A DNA stretch of 64,000 bases from Marinomonas transparens (GTDB lineage: Bacteria > Pseudomonadota > Gammaproteobacteria > Pseudomonadales > Marinomonadaceae). Every line of letters begins with the position of its first letter. Positions within the stretch are counted from its first letter, which is position 1. A program made the translations under genes and the position numbers. Where the stretch lies: NCBI RefSeq assembly GCF_016463975.1, contig NZ_JAEMNX010000015.1, positions 62,001 through 126,000 of the forward strand, given 5' to 3'. The notes under the pieces are model-generated. The model saw only the letters and a list, made by a program, of their open reading frames with translations. It had not been told where the DNA came from and did no database searches. Shown here piece after piece: positions 51,231 to 59,911 of this stretch.

Positions 51231-53629
51231 GCCGCAGGCTCATCCTTGCTTTCTTCACTGCCTGCGTATTTCGGTTTAAGCAAGAAATGCGCGAGGGCTG
51301 GCAGTAGAATCAATGCGCCTAGCATGTTCCAAATGAACATAAAGGCCAGCAATAAGCCCATATCGGCTTGGAATTTGATTGGGCTAGCCACCCAGGTAAT
51401 GACCCCAACGGAAAGGGTCACACCCGTCAACATCACCACTTTTCCGGTAAAGTTAAGCGCTCTTAAATACGACTTAGACAGGCTAGTACCATCTCGCAAT
51501 CCCACCAAGGTAATGGATAAGATATATAAGGCGTAATCAATACCAATGCCCACCCCTAAAGCGATAACAGGTAAGGTCGCCACCTTCACCCCCATGCCCA
51601 ATTGCACCATCAAGGCTTCCACCATGATGGAAGTCAGCATAAGCGGAAGAATCGCCACAATAACGGCTTTAAAGGAACGGAAAGTAATCAAGGACAACAA
51701 CGCCACTGCACCGTAAACAAGGAACAGCATTTGATACCATGCCGCTTTCACAGAGATGTTGGTCGCCGCTTGAATACCTGCACTGCCAGCCGCTAAGAGG
51801 AACTGCACATCGTCTGTGTCATTGTCTTTGGCAAAGTTTTCCACATGATTGACGATATTCGTTAGGGTATCGGCTTTGTGATCTTGCAAATACACGTAAA
51901 CCGTCAACAGGTCACAGCTGTTGTTGTACAAGCCACGTGGTGCACCAGCGGTGATGTAGTTAAGCATGCTTTGATTCGGTAAAAACTCGTACCACTTAGG
52001 GTTACCTTCGTTTAAACCAGACAGGACACGACGTGACAATAGCGCCAGTGAGTTAGTCGTTTCCACACCGGGTAACTGACGTAACTGCCATTCAAGTGCA
52101 TCAACCTTATTCAAGGTATCGTACTGAGAACATTCATTTTTTGGCGTTTTCACCATGATCGCCATCACGTCGCTAGAAGCACCATAGTGCTGATTCATGA
52201 AAGCAACATCTTGGTTATAACGGCTGTCTTGACGTAACTCTGGGGCGCCCTGATCTAAATCACCAATTTTTAACTGGGTACTTAATGCCAAAGCGCCAAT
52301 GGCCAATATAAAGCCACCAATCAAGGCCCAAGTCGCCCATTTGCGCTGGGTGAACTTATCTAAAAACACCCATAAGGCAGGCACTTTTTTACCATTGTCA
52401 TCATTAATGTCATTGATCACACTCCGCTGTGCGGCTTTTTTGCCCACCCCTACATAGGACAGCATAATAGGCAGCAAAATCAGGTTAGTAAAAATAAGCA
52501 CGGCCACACCAATAGAGGCGGCAATAGCCAATTCTTGAATCACCTTAATATCAATGACCAGCAAGACAGCAAAGCCGACGGCATCGGCTAACAAGGCAGT
52601 CAATCCAGCGAGAAACAAACGTCTAAAAGTAAAACGTGCTGCGACTAATTTATCAAAGCCACGCCCCACATCTTGCATGATGCCATTCATTTTTTGTGCG
52701 CCATGGCTCATACCGATAGCAAACACCAAAAACGGCACCAAGATAGAATAAGGGTCTAACACATAGCCCAAGGTAGGCAAGATACCAAGCTGCCAAACCA
52801 CCGCTAAGATAGAAGCAAACACCACCAGCAAGGTGGAACGCACACAACGGGTATACCAGTACACCATGATGGTAGCGATCACTACCGCTAGGGCAAAGAA
52901 CCATAAAACCGCCTGTACCCCTTCAATCAGGTCGCCCATGACCTTGGTAAAGCCGGTAATGTGAATGTCTAAGCCTTTCGCTTGATACTTAGCTCGCAAG
53001 TCTTCAAGAGCGTCGGAGTACTTGGCGTAATCCAGCGCGTCACCTTCTGCGTCTTGGCTTAATAGAGGCATATAGATGATGGTTGATTCTTCATCCGCAG
53101 CAATCAATTGACCAATTTGCCCAGAGCGCGCCACATTGGCTTTGAGCTGTTGCAAACTCTCCGCTGAACCATCGTAATCTTCAGGAATGACAGGGCCGCC
53201 ATCAAGGCCTTCTTCCGTAACACCTATCCAGCGGGTTGAAGGCGTCCATAGTGATTTCATTTGCACTCGGTCTACACCGGGCAAAAGAAACACTTCATCG
53301 CTTAATTGGCGTAATAACTCTAAATAGTCGGCGTCATAAATATTGCCTTTAGGGCTCACCACCGCAATTCTTAAAGCATTGCCTAATCCAGTCAGTTCGC
53401 TTTCGTATTTTAGATAGTTTTGAATATATTCCTGATTAGTGGGCAGGGTTTTTTCAAAACTGGCATTAATCGTCAGTTTCGTTGCTTGCCAACCCAATAA
53501 GGCAGTCAGCAAGGCACAAACAATAATGACGATTAAGCGATTGTTAAACAGCACTCTTTCGATAATAGAACCCGTATTAGGGTCAAACTCATCTGCTGGA
53601 GAAACCGGAACTGGCGAATGATGTTTCAT
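51227..53629 (-). CDS. MMPL/RND-family transporter
   Basis: Inner-membrane RND-type transporter of 800 residues. It has 12 hydrophobic segments in two halves, each with one large periplasmic domain after TM1 or TM7. TM4-like and TM10-like stretches are in PFLVFAIGMSHGAQK and VIALGVGIGIDYALYILS; MMPL proteins carry the proton-relay residues there. Relatives move hydrophobic compounds such as hopanoids or lipids. The gene overlaps the YCF48-like gene upstream and the Rieske gene downstream, and the DUF1302 and DUF1329 genes are in the same operon. Confidence 0.92.
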   Translation of the reverse strand: MKHHSPVPVSPADEFDPNTGSIIERVLFNNRLIVIIVCALLTALLGWQATKLTINASFEKTLPTNQEYIQNYLKYESELTGLGNALRIAVVSPKGNIYDADYLELLRQLSDEVFLLPGVDRVQMKSLWTPSTRWIGVTEEGLDGGPVIPEDYDGSAESLQQLKANVARSGQIGQLIAADEESTIIYMPLLSQDAEGDALDYAKYSDALEDLRAKYQAKGLDIHITGFTKVMGDLIEGVQAVLWFFALAVVIATIMVYWYTRCVRSTLLVVFASILAVVWQLGILPTLGYVLDPYSILVPFLVFAIGMSHGAQKMNGIMQDVGRGFDKLVAARFTFRRLFLAGLTALLADAVGFAVLLVIDIKVIQELAIAASIGVAVLIFTNLILLPIMLSYVGVGKKAAQRSVINDINDDNGKKVPALWVFLDKFTQRKWATWALIGGFILAIGALALSTQLKIGDLDQGAPELRQDSRYNQDVAFMNQHYGASSDVMAIMVKTPKNECSQYDTLNKVDALEWQLRQLPGVETTNSLALLSRRVLSGLNEGNPKWYEFLPNQSMLNYITAGAPRGLYNNSCDLLTVYVYLQDHKADTLTNIVNHVENFAKDNDTDDVQFLLAAGSAGIQAATNISVKAAWYQMLFLVYGAVALLSLITFRSFKAVIVAILPLMLTSIMVEALMVQLGMGVKVATLPVIALGVGIGIDYALYILSITLVGLRDGTSLSKSYLRALNFTGKVVMLTGVTLSVGVITWVASPIKFQADMGLLLAFMFIWNMLGALILLPALAHFLLKPKYAGSEESKDEPAA

Positions 53630-54705
53630 TTAAAATCTCCCACATCAATGGAAACAGGTCCATGGATGCTTAAAGCAAGTACACTACCATTAGATTTTTC
53701 CACCACATTGGTTAAAGGTGGAAGGCGTTTACGGGTTACAGGAACCAAACTATCGGCTTTCAAGCCAAGCAAAATGCCCGCTTGATTCGCCATGGTGATT
53801 TGTCCATCCGCATTAATAAAGGACGCCAAAATAGAGGCATGAATAGGGTTTTTGATATGTTTCCAATTTTCACCATTATCATTGGAAACCAAGGTGGTAC
53901 CACGTAATCCAGCCAACACAATCTTGCTATCACCCTGTAATTGAGCGGTAAAAAAGCTGCCTTCATAGGGTGTTTCAATGCTAGTAAAGGACTGTCCATC
54001 ATCCATGGAAAGCGTGACAAAGCCTTGCTCGCCAGCCACCAAGATGCGCTCACCCTGTTTGCGAATACTGTAAAGATGAAGGCCAAAATCGTTTTCTAAA
54101 CGATCCATCCAAGAAACCCATGTTTTGCCGGCATCTTTACTTTCTAAGGCAAGCCCATAAGCGCCCACCACAATCAAATGCTGAGCATCAAGCACCAACA
54201 TGTCTAAAAAGGGTTTGTCTGGGCCGTCCTCAACCAAAAATGTAGCTTGCCTAATGGCCTCCTTATCTTTATTTTTTTCGGCTTGAGCCAACAGATCACT
54301 GGCTAGCTGGCGACCGTTGAGCTGAACTTGCCAGTCTTCACCACCGTTGATGGTACGTAGCACAGTCCCACCATGACCAATGGCATAACCGTTTTTATCA
54401 TCAAAAAACTGCACTTCTGTTAGGGTCACACTGACCGGCGAAGAAACCTGACGCCAGCTTGTCCCATCGTCTTCTGAAAGCAGAATTAAGCCGCGCTCAC
54501 CAACAGCAACGAGGTTATTTCCAACCTGATCTGCCGACGTTAAGAAAGCTTTAGCACCCAGTTCCGACAAAATTGCAGGACGGTAAATAGCGTCTTCGAC
54601 CGTAGCATTAGCATGAATACTGCCCAATAAAAGCGAGGCCAAAACAACATTGGAAAATTTACGCAAAAAGCAAGAAGCAACTTGAATACAGATTGCTTTA
54701 TTCAT
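53626..54705 (-). CDS. YCF48/BNR-repeat protein, exported
   Basis: Secreted beta-propeller-like protein of 359 residues. ATG 54705 is preceded by GAGG at 6 bp; an in-frame GTG at 54717 overlaps the MFS stop and is less likely. Signal peptide: MNKAICIQVASCFLRKFSNV then VLASLLLGSIHANA. BNR/YCF48 repeats recur every 45 residues or so: LSEDDGTSWRQV, INGGEDWQVQ, KDAGKTWVSW, DDGQSFTSI and NDNGENWKHI (S/T-x-D-x-G-x-x-W). It resembles the photosystem II assembly factor fold, which outside phototrophs is often linked with RND/MMPL transporters, as here. Confidence 0.9.
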   Translation of the reverse strand: MNKAICIQVASCFLRKFSNVVLASLLLGSIHANATVEDAIYRPAILSELGAKAFLTSADQVGNNLVAVGERGLILLSEDDGTSWRQVSSPVSVTLTEVQFFDDKNGYAIGHGGTVLRTINGGEDWQVQLNGRQLASDLLAQAEKNKDKEAIRQATFLVEDGPDKPFLDMLVLDAQHLIVVGAYGLALESKDAGKTWVSWMDRLENDFGLHLYSIRKQGERILVAGEQGFVTLSMDDGQSFTSIETPYEGSFFTAQLQGDSKIVLAGLRGTTLVSNDNGENWKHIKNPIHASILASFINADGQITMANQAGILLGLKADSLVPVTRKRLPPLTNVVEKSNGSVLALSIHGPVSIDVGDFK

Positions 54706-54713
54706 TTTATACC

Positions 54714-55880
54714 TCACGCCACAGGCTCAGATTGAACAGCTTCTGAACTACGCTGGAAAATACGCATAAAGCAAAAAAGGGAAATAACACCAAACACCAA
54801 AGCCGCGATACCTATGCCATGATAACCAACCGATTTAACGATGGACCCACCTAAGATAGGACCAATGGCTGCACCAATCATGACCATCGCAGGGGTCGCC
54901 GCCATGGCTCGACCAGAGGTGTCTAAGCGCGCTAATAGGCCAAACACGAAGGTATGGGTAAAGATCATTAAAGAGACAAAAAAGGCAGCAGATACGGCAT
55001 AGAAAACAAAGCCGCTGCTATTCATCATGATATTAGACAAAACGATTTGTAAAACAGGACCGCTGAAAAGCACAACACGCTCTGAAATACGTTTTTCAAA
55101 GACCCCTGCCAGTGCGGCAGCGACAATATTAATCAAGGCAAGGGCGACCAAAACCAAGGTAATTGAATCCGTTGCAAAACCTCGTTCATGGCCCACTCGC
55201 TCCATAAAACTAAAGGTCATCGCCTGAGTCACCGCCATCAAGCTAATACCAACAATGCCATACCAAACACTGCGAGGAATCTTAGTCGCGCTGCTAACTT
55301 TGTCTTGCGCTTCTTCTTCTGAGTTTAAGGTAAAAGATGGAAAGGCCACGGCACACACCAAGGCAGCAATCAACATGATGCCGGCAAAAATAACGAACAA
55401 TGAATGCCCACCAAGCGCTTTAGTAATATTGGGGGTAGCCCCCATAAAGACAAAACCCAAAACACCTAACATGAATCCAGCGATAGCAAACAAGCGATGG
55501 GGATTATGGCCTCGGGCAAAGGTGCCATGGGCCATACTTAATGCCGCACTGGCACTCAAACCAGCCATCACATGCAATACCGCTAGCTGAATATAGTCCG
55601 TGGTTTGAGATGCCGCCAAAAAGGACAACCCTGACACTAAAAAGCCAACGGATGCCACTACACGACGGTTAAGCTGCTTAAAGCGTGGGGCGATCAAAAT
55701 ACTGGCACACACAGCACCGAGCAAAAAGAGAGTCACCAAACCACCCGCTTGCTGAGTATCCAAGTGGTAGGAAGCCACTAATACACCGATCCATAACGGC
55801 AAGGCAACCAAATCTATCATGCCAGCACAATGGGAAACCATCAGAGCAATATTACCTTTCAAACCAAAACGATGACTCAT
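54714..55880 (-). CDS. MFS transporter
   Basis: Major facilitator of 388 residues starting at ATG 55880 (MSHRFGLKGNIALMVSH), with GGGAGG six bases upstream. It has 12 hydrophobic segments. Its short loop 2-3 lacks a classical motif A (ILIAPRFKQLNRR there instead). The family is known for uptake of aromatic or organic acids; direction not determinable. Within module 3 it lies between the extradiol-like gene and the YCF48-like gene. Confidence 0.88.
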   Translation of the reverse strand: MSHRFGLKGNIALMVSHCAGMIDLVALPLWIGVLVASYHLDTQQAGGLVTLFLLGAVCASILIAPRFKQLNRRVVASVGFLVSGLSFLAASQTTDYIQLAVLHVMAGLSASAALSMAHGTFARGHNPHRLFAIAGFMLGVLGFVFMGATPNITKALGGHSLFVIFAGIMLIAALVCAVAFPSFTLNSEEEAQDKVSSATKIPRSVWYGIVGISLMAVTQAMTFSFMERVGHERGFATDSITLVLVALALINIVAAALAGVFEKRISERVVLFSGPVLQIVLSNIMMNSSGFVFYAVSAAFFVSLMIFTHTFVFGLLARLDTSGRAMAATPAMVMIGAAIGPILGGSIVKSVGYHGIGIAALVFGVISLFCFMRIFQRSSEAVQSEPVA

Positions 55881-56032
55881 TTTACACCTCCCGTTAGGAA
55901 GGCCGTTTCTCTTCGATCCGTAAAGCAATAAGTCCCGTATATCACAGACATTATTAACATTATTTTACCTTCCACTTTGTTTATTGTTATTTGTGGTTGC
56001 GACATTATTATTGCCGCTTATAAAACGTCTAA

Positions 56033-56066
56033 TGGGGCAGAGATATTACCTTCTGCAACTGCCCCA
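56033..56066 (-). terminator. Hairpin after VOC gene
   Basis: TGGGGCAG (56033-56040) and CTGCCCCA (56059-56066) form an 8-bp stem, followed on the minus strand by TTAGACGTTTT. A weak terminator in the 240-bp gap between the VOC gene and the MFS gene; no other gene is seen there. Confidence 0.5.
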
Positions 56067-56120
56067 CAGCGTCTTTTATCTATCGTACATCTAGTCTATT
56101 TGTCATGTGTTGAATCACAT

Positions 56121-57074
56121 TTACTCATAAGCGCCATTTTTACCAGAGTCCTTACCCGGCGCCCACTTACCTCTATGACGCATTAGGAAAGTCTGCGACG
56201 TATCGGCATCCGATGTGGCCACACGAGGCACCCAGTTTTGATCATGCAAATCCATATCTGCATCCATTTCGATATGGCAAGCAAATGGGCTGTTGAAGTA
56301 CCAAAACCAGTTTGAGCCGAAAATGTGACGGCCCGGTCCCCAAAATGCTTGGTAGCCCTTTTCAATGAAACGCGAACCATTTTGCATCATTTCTGTTGGC
56401 CCACCAAAGTGGAAAGTAAAATGCTCGACACCTTGCATAAATGGTGGCGCACCAATCAAGAAATGAGTGTGGTGATCTAACGTACCAGCAGGCTGTAAGA
56501 ACGGACCTGTTCCTTCAAAACGGTCAGTACAACGGAAGCCTAAACGTTCAACATAAAAGGCTTCTGCTTTCACTGGATCTGGTACGAAATACACAATGTG
56601 CGATAAAGTGCGTGGGCGAATTTGCTCAGCATCATCATTAACCGCTAGGTGATTAACAGGACGCTGAAAAGGTGACCCAGGTACATTGGAAATTTCACCC
56701 GGCAAGGTAAGTTCTTTACGCGCGGTGACCTGAAAACCAATCACAAAACCTGAATCGTCTTTGGATTCAATAGAACCATCCGCAAGGGTTTTCACTTCCC
56801 TGTCTTTACTCAGTTCCGCTGTGATCGCATCAATGGTTTCTTGATCAGCAACACCCATAATGGTTTTTCGCATCATGCAGCCATTACCAATACTAGGAGG
56901 AAGACTTTCATCTGATGCCTGCGCCAAAAGCACAGCCGTGCCATCCAAGGCTTCAAAACGGCCACCCGTTTCTGTTACATCTACTGGAAACAAACCATAA
57001 TCGGTTAAGAAGGTCGCGCAAGCGGCAACATCTTCAACACCAAATACGATGGTTTCTAAACCTACTATTTTCAT
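56121..57074 (-). CDS. VOC-family protein, extradiol dioxygenase-like
   Basis: Two-module vicinal-oxygen-chelate protein of 317 residues. The second module has His in LSHIVYFVPD, His in VEHFTFHFGG and Glu in CHIEMDAD, which matches the 2-His-1-carboxylate triad of extradiol dioxygenases; the first module is degenerate. It is different in sequence from the module 2 dioxygenase. Upstream GAGG fits ATG 57074. It lies directly downstream of the alpha/beta hydrolase gene, a pair often used for ring cleavage plus C-C hydrolysis. Confidence 0.9.
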   Translation of the reverse strand: MKIVGLETIVFGVEDVAACATFLTDYGLFPVDVTETGGRFEALDGTAVLLAQASDESLPPSIGNGCMMRKTIMGVADQETIDAITAELSKDREVKTLADGSIESKDDSGFVIGFQVTARKELTLPGEISNVPGSPFQRPVNHLAVNDDAEQIRPRTLSHIVYFVPDPVKAEAFYVERLGFRCTDRFEGTGPFLQPAGTLDHHTHFLIGAPPFMQGVEHFTFHFGGPTEMMQNGSRFIEKGYQAFWGPGRHIFGSNWFWYFNSPFACHIEMDADMDLHDQNWVPRVATSDADTSQTFLMRHRGKWAPGKDSGKNGAYE

Positions 57075-57094
57075 TATTATTATCCTCTTCGTAG

Positions 57095-58252
57095 TTAGGC
57101 TGTATGACCGTTAAGAACTTCCGCTACCCAGTCAGCTATATAAGCACCAGCATTAGCAGAATTATCAAAACTAGAATGCTGAACACCGCCTTCACGTTCA
57201 GTAAAGACTTTTAGTTCTCTCTTAGGGCTATTAACCAATTGCTCATAGGTACGATGTGCCCATTTCAATGGAATTTGAGAGTCTTTTTCGCCATGAGTCA
57301 CAAGGAAAGGCACTTTAATACGATCTAACACGCCGTCTAGGTGAACGTTTTCCGCAATTTCCATGAACTCATCCATGTCTTTTGCCCCCCAAACCCAACG
57401 AACGTGCTCCCAGTAATGTGGTACAGGGAAACTGCCTTCTTTTTCTAGGCGACGCTTTTGCACATCACGCCAGTCATGGTTTGCACCCCATACCACACCA
57501 CAAGCGAATCTCGGTTCAAACGCCACAGCTCGAGGACAGTAATAACCACCCAGTGACACACCTTCCATACCAATGCGTTTCGCATCAATCTCTTCACGGT
57601 TCTCTAGCCAATCTACAACACGGCTTGCCCAATGCTCGCTATCAAAACGCGCACTAAAACCTTGTAAGCGAATGGCTTCACCAGTTCCCGGTTGGTCAAC
57701 AATCAGGGAAGACACGCCTCGTTTTGCCAGCCATGCGGGCAAACCAACGCGGTATTTCATTTCTTTAGTAGAGTCCAAGCCATTCACTTGAACTAGAATC
57801 GGCGCTTTGCCGTCTACGCCTTCTGCACGTACATATAAAGCAGAAAGGTGTTTTCCTTCATAGGGAATCTCAACGCGTTCACAGTTTTCTTTTGAAAGCT
57901 CAAGACCACGCAAAAATATTTCTTGAAAACGCTGATACAAAGCCGCACGATCCGGTGAACCATGACCTTGTAGACGCTCAGCAGTACAGTAATAAGTCGC
58001 TGCACGATTGTATTTGTCACCGGCAGAAATAAGGCGACCACATTCTTCGTCCTCTTTCGCTAGCTCACATAGCTTGTCTGCCATACGCTCCCAGCTATCA
58101 CGGAATGCTTTTGAACCCGCTGCATCTTTGGCATTCGCCGCGTCTTTAAGCGGTGCGCACATTTCTTCAATTTCACCAATGCGTGCGCCCATTTCTAGGG
58201 CAAGGTTAATGGAAAGGTCCCATGGATAGTTAGTGGGAAAGTAGCGAAACAT
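57095..58252 (-). CDS. Alpha/beta hydrolase, FrsA/2,6-dihydroxypseudooxynicotine hydrolase-like
   Basis: Serine hydrolase of 385 residues. Nucleophile elbow G-V-S-L-G in GMEGVSLGGYY, acid in THGEKDSQIPL and His in GGVQHSSFDN. The N-terminal helical cap (about 1-130) is typical of the DUF1100/FrsA group, which contains a C-C bond hydrolase of nicotine breakdown. In this operon it sits next to an extradiol-like dioxygenase, so hydrolysis of a C-C bond in a ring-cleavage product is plausible. GGAG precedes ATG 58252. Confidence 0.85.
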   Translation of the reverse strand: MFRYFPTNYPWDLSINLALEMGARIGEIEEMCAPLKDAANAKDAAGSKAFRDSWERMADKLCELAKEDEECGRLISAGDKYNRAATYYCTAERLQGHGSPDRAALYQRFQEIFLRGLELSKENCERVEIPYEGKHLSALYVRAEGVDGKAPILVQVNGLDSTKEMKYRVGLPAWLAKRGVSSLIVDQPGTGEAIRLQGFSARFDSEHWASRVVDWLENREEIDAKRIGMEGVSLGGYYCPRAVAFEPRFACGVVWGANHDWRDVQKRRLEKEGSFPVPHYWEHVRWVWGAKDMDEFMEIAENVHLDGVLDRIKVPFLVTHGEKDSQIPLKWAHRTYEQLVNSPKRELKVFTEREGGVQHSSFDNSANAGAYIADWVAEVLNGHTA

Positions 58253-58354
58253 AAATTCTCCAATATCTTTTAAATGCCGTATTAACGGCTAGGGTTTATT
58301 AAATAAATCATCTCAATTAAGGCAGGGCTCAATAATAGATAGGCTCTCTAAACG

Positions 58355-58384
58355 TTAATCACCTGCATAAATGCAGGTGATTAA
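58355..58384. repeat. Perfect 14-bp inverted repeat with 2-bp centre
   Basis: TTAATCACCTGCAT, AA, then the exact reverse complement (58355-58368 and 58371-58384). There is no T-tract on either side. It lies in the 280-bp gap between the DUF1329 gene and the hydrolase gene and may be an operator or a processing hairpin. The rest of the gap also holds a stem GTAAGGAT/ATCCTTAC near 58475-58511. Confidence 0.8.
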
Positions 58385-58532
58385 GACAATGCAGACGCAT
58401 TTTTTCGAACAAAGAGAATGCTCTCGTATTATTCAGAAACCGCACCAAAGGGCTGACTCCAACCAAAAGGGGGTAAGGATAGAACCCACCCTCTGATACA
58501 AAATCCTTACTCAACCGAGCATCAAATGAACC

Positions 58533-59894
58533 TTATCGTGTTCCCTGACGTGCCAAACCTTGGCCCGTAAAAGTACTCGTTGGGAAACGTTCAACCGGTA
58601 TACGCTGAGCTTCCTTACCATTCATCACATTAGCTATGTAAGCTTCGCTAGAAAGCAAGTTGTAGAAACCAAAGGTTTGTGGAATCGTACCTGGGTAATC
58701 AGGCATCACGTAGTTGAACTGCCACAAGGTTTTCCACAGATCACCATTTGAATCCCAACGATCACCTAGGGCCGCTTGCCAAGTATCTTCGTCAAGGTAG
58801 TACTTACTTCGCACTGCCGGATGGCGTTTGCCCTCAGCAAGGGTTGCCTCTACTTCCCACACACGGTGTAGTTCCCAACGAACCGTCTCTGGGTTCAAGT
58901 GGCTCCCCGTAATTAACTGGTCATTTGGGTATTGTAAGAAGCGGTTTTCATTGTATGGGATCAGCATTTCTTTCTTACCCAATAGCTTCCAATTAAACAG
59001 GTCAGTACGGCCAGAAAATACACTTAATTCATCGAAGGACATCAACCCAGCCGAAGCAGGCGTTGGTGTATCACAACAGGCATTAGGCAGTTTACGAACC
59101 CGACGCTGACCAGTCAGATAAACATAAGACTTAGATTTATCGGCTTCTATGTTGGTACGACCTACAATACGTTCACCGGCACGAATTGGTGGCCCAACGT
59201 TTTCAAGGTTGATCTCCCAGAAATAGCCATCGAAGTCTTCACTTGAGCCATCATCAAAGTAATAAGGCATTTGGTTTTTCAAAATACCATCTGTCGTCAA
59301 CACGACATTACCGTTAGAGGTAATCTGGTATTGGTTAAGCTTGGTTTCCCAACTTACACCTCTCCAAGACAAACGGTGATTATTCATCGCTTCCAAGCCG
59401 TTTTGTGGAATCGGGAAAGGAATGCCACCATAGGCACCAACTAAGTCATCGCCATTTAGCTTAGCTTTTAACGCATTCTGCACTGTGAAGTCATATACCC
59501 AAGCAGGCGCTGTCGCCGTCCTGTGGGTTGGATAAACATCCAAACGGTAAGTATCAGGATATTTTTTCAGCATCGCCTTCACGCCGTCAGTCAACTTATC
59601 GGCGTACTGATCCATATTTGCGGCCGTCACCGAGTACAAAGGCTTCTCGTCAGCATAAGGATCAAGGCGATTACCGCCCAACTTTTGCCCTGGAATGGGG
59701 TCATTAAATCCACCAGTCCAAGCTGGAATAGAACCATCCGCGTTACCCGCCTTTTCCCCACCAAAAGGGGTCAAATCGGCACCCAATCTAGCGGCTTGCT
59801 CTGGGCTAACAGCCGCCTGAGTCGCCAGTGAAAAACAACCTAGTACCGTGGCCGTAAAAAGCATACTAAGAGAGTGTTTTTTATTGTTATACAT
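58533..59894 (-). CDS. DUF1329-domain exported protein
   Basis: Periplasmic or outer-membrane-associated protein of 453 residues. Three ATG codons are stacked at 59900-59892; GGAG is 7 bases before the third, so I choose 59894. Signal peptide: MYNNKKHSLSMLFTATVLGC then FSLATQAAV. DUF1329 segments include GAEKAGNADGSIPAWTGG-like (GGEKAGNADGSIPAW), GGIPFPIPQNGLEAMNNH and YLDEDTW. The family is related in fold to LolA/LolB-like lipid carriers. It lies next to DUF1302, a combination usual in hydrophobic-substrate clusters. Confidence 0.92.
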   Translation of the reverse strand: MYNNKKHSLSMLFTATVLGCFSLATQAAVSPEQAARLGADLTPFGGEKAGNADGSIPAWTGGFNDPIPGQKLGGNRLDPYADEKPLYSVTAANMDQYADKLTDGVKAMLKKYPDTYRLDVYPTHRTATAPAWVYDFTVQNALKAKLNGDDLVGAYGGIPFPIPQNGLEAMNNHRLSWRGVSWETKLNQYQITSNGNVVLTTDGILKNQMPYYFDDGSSEDFDGYFWEINLENVGPPIRAGERIVGRTNIEADKSKSYVYLTGQRRVRKLPNACCDTPTPASAGLMSFDELSVFSGRTDLFNWKLLGKKEMLIPYNENRFLQYPNDQLITGSHLNPETVRWELHRVWEVEATLAEGKRHPAVRSKYYLDEDTWQAALGDRWDSNGDLWKTLWQFNYVMPDYPGTIPQTFGFYNLLSSEAYIANVMNGKEAQRIPVERFPTSTFTGQGLARQGTR

Positions 59895-59911
59895 CATCAT
59901 TCTCCAAAAAA

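Noticed and set aside
51195..51536. 113-codon plus-strand frame
   Set aside because: Antisense to the MMPL and Rieske genes, without family resemblance.
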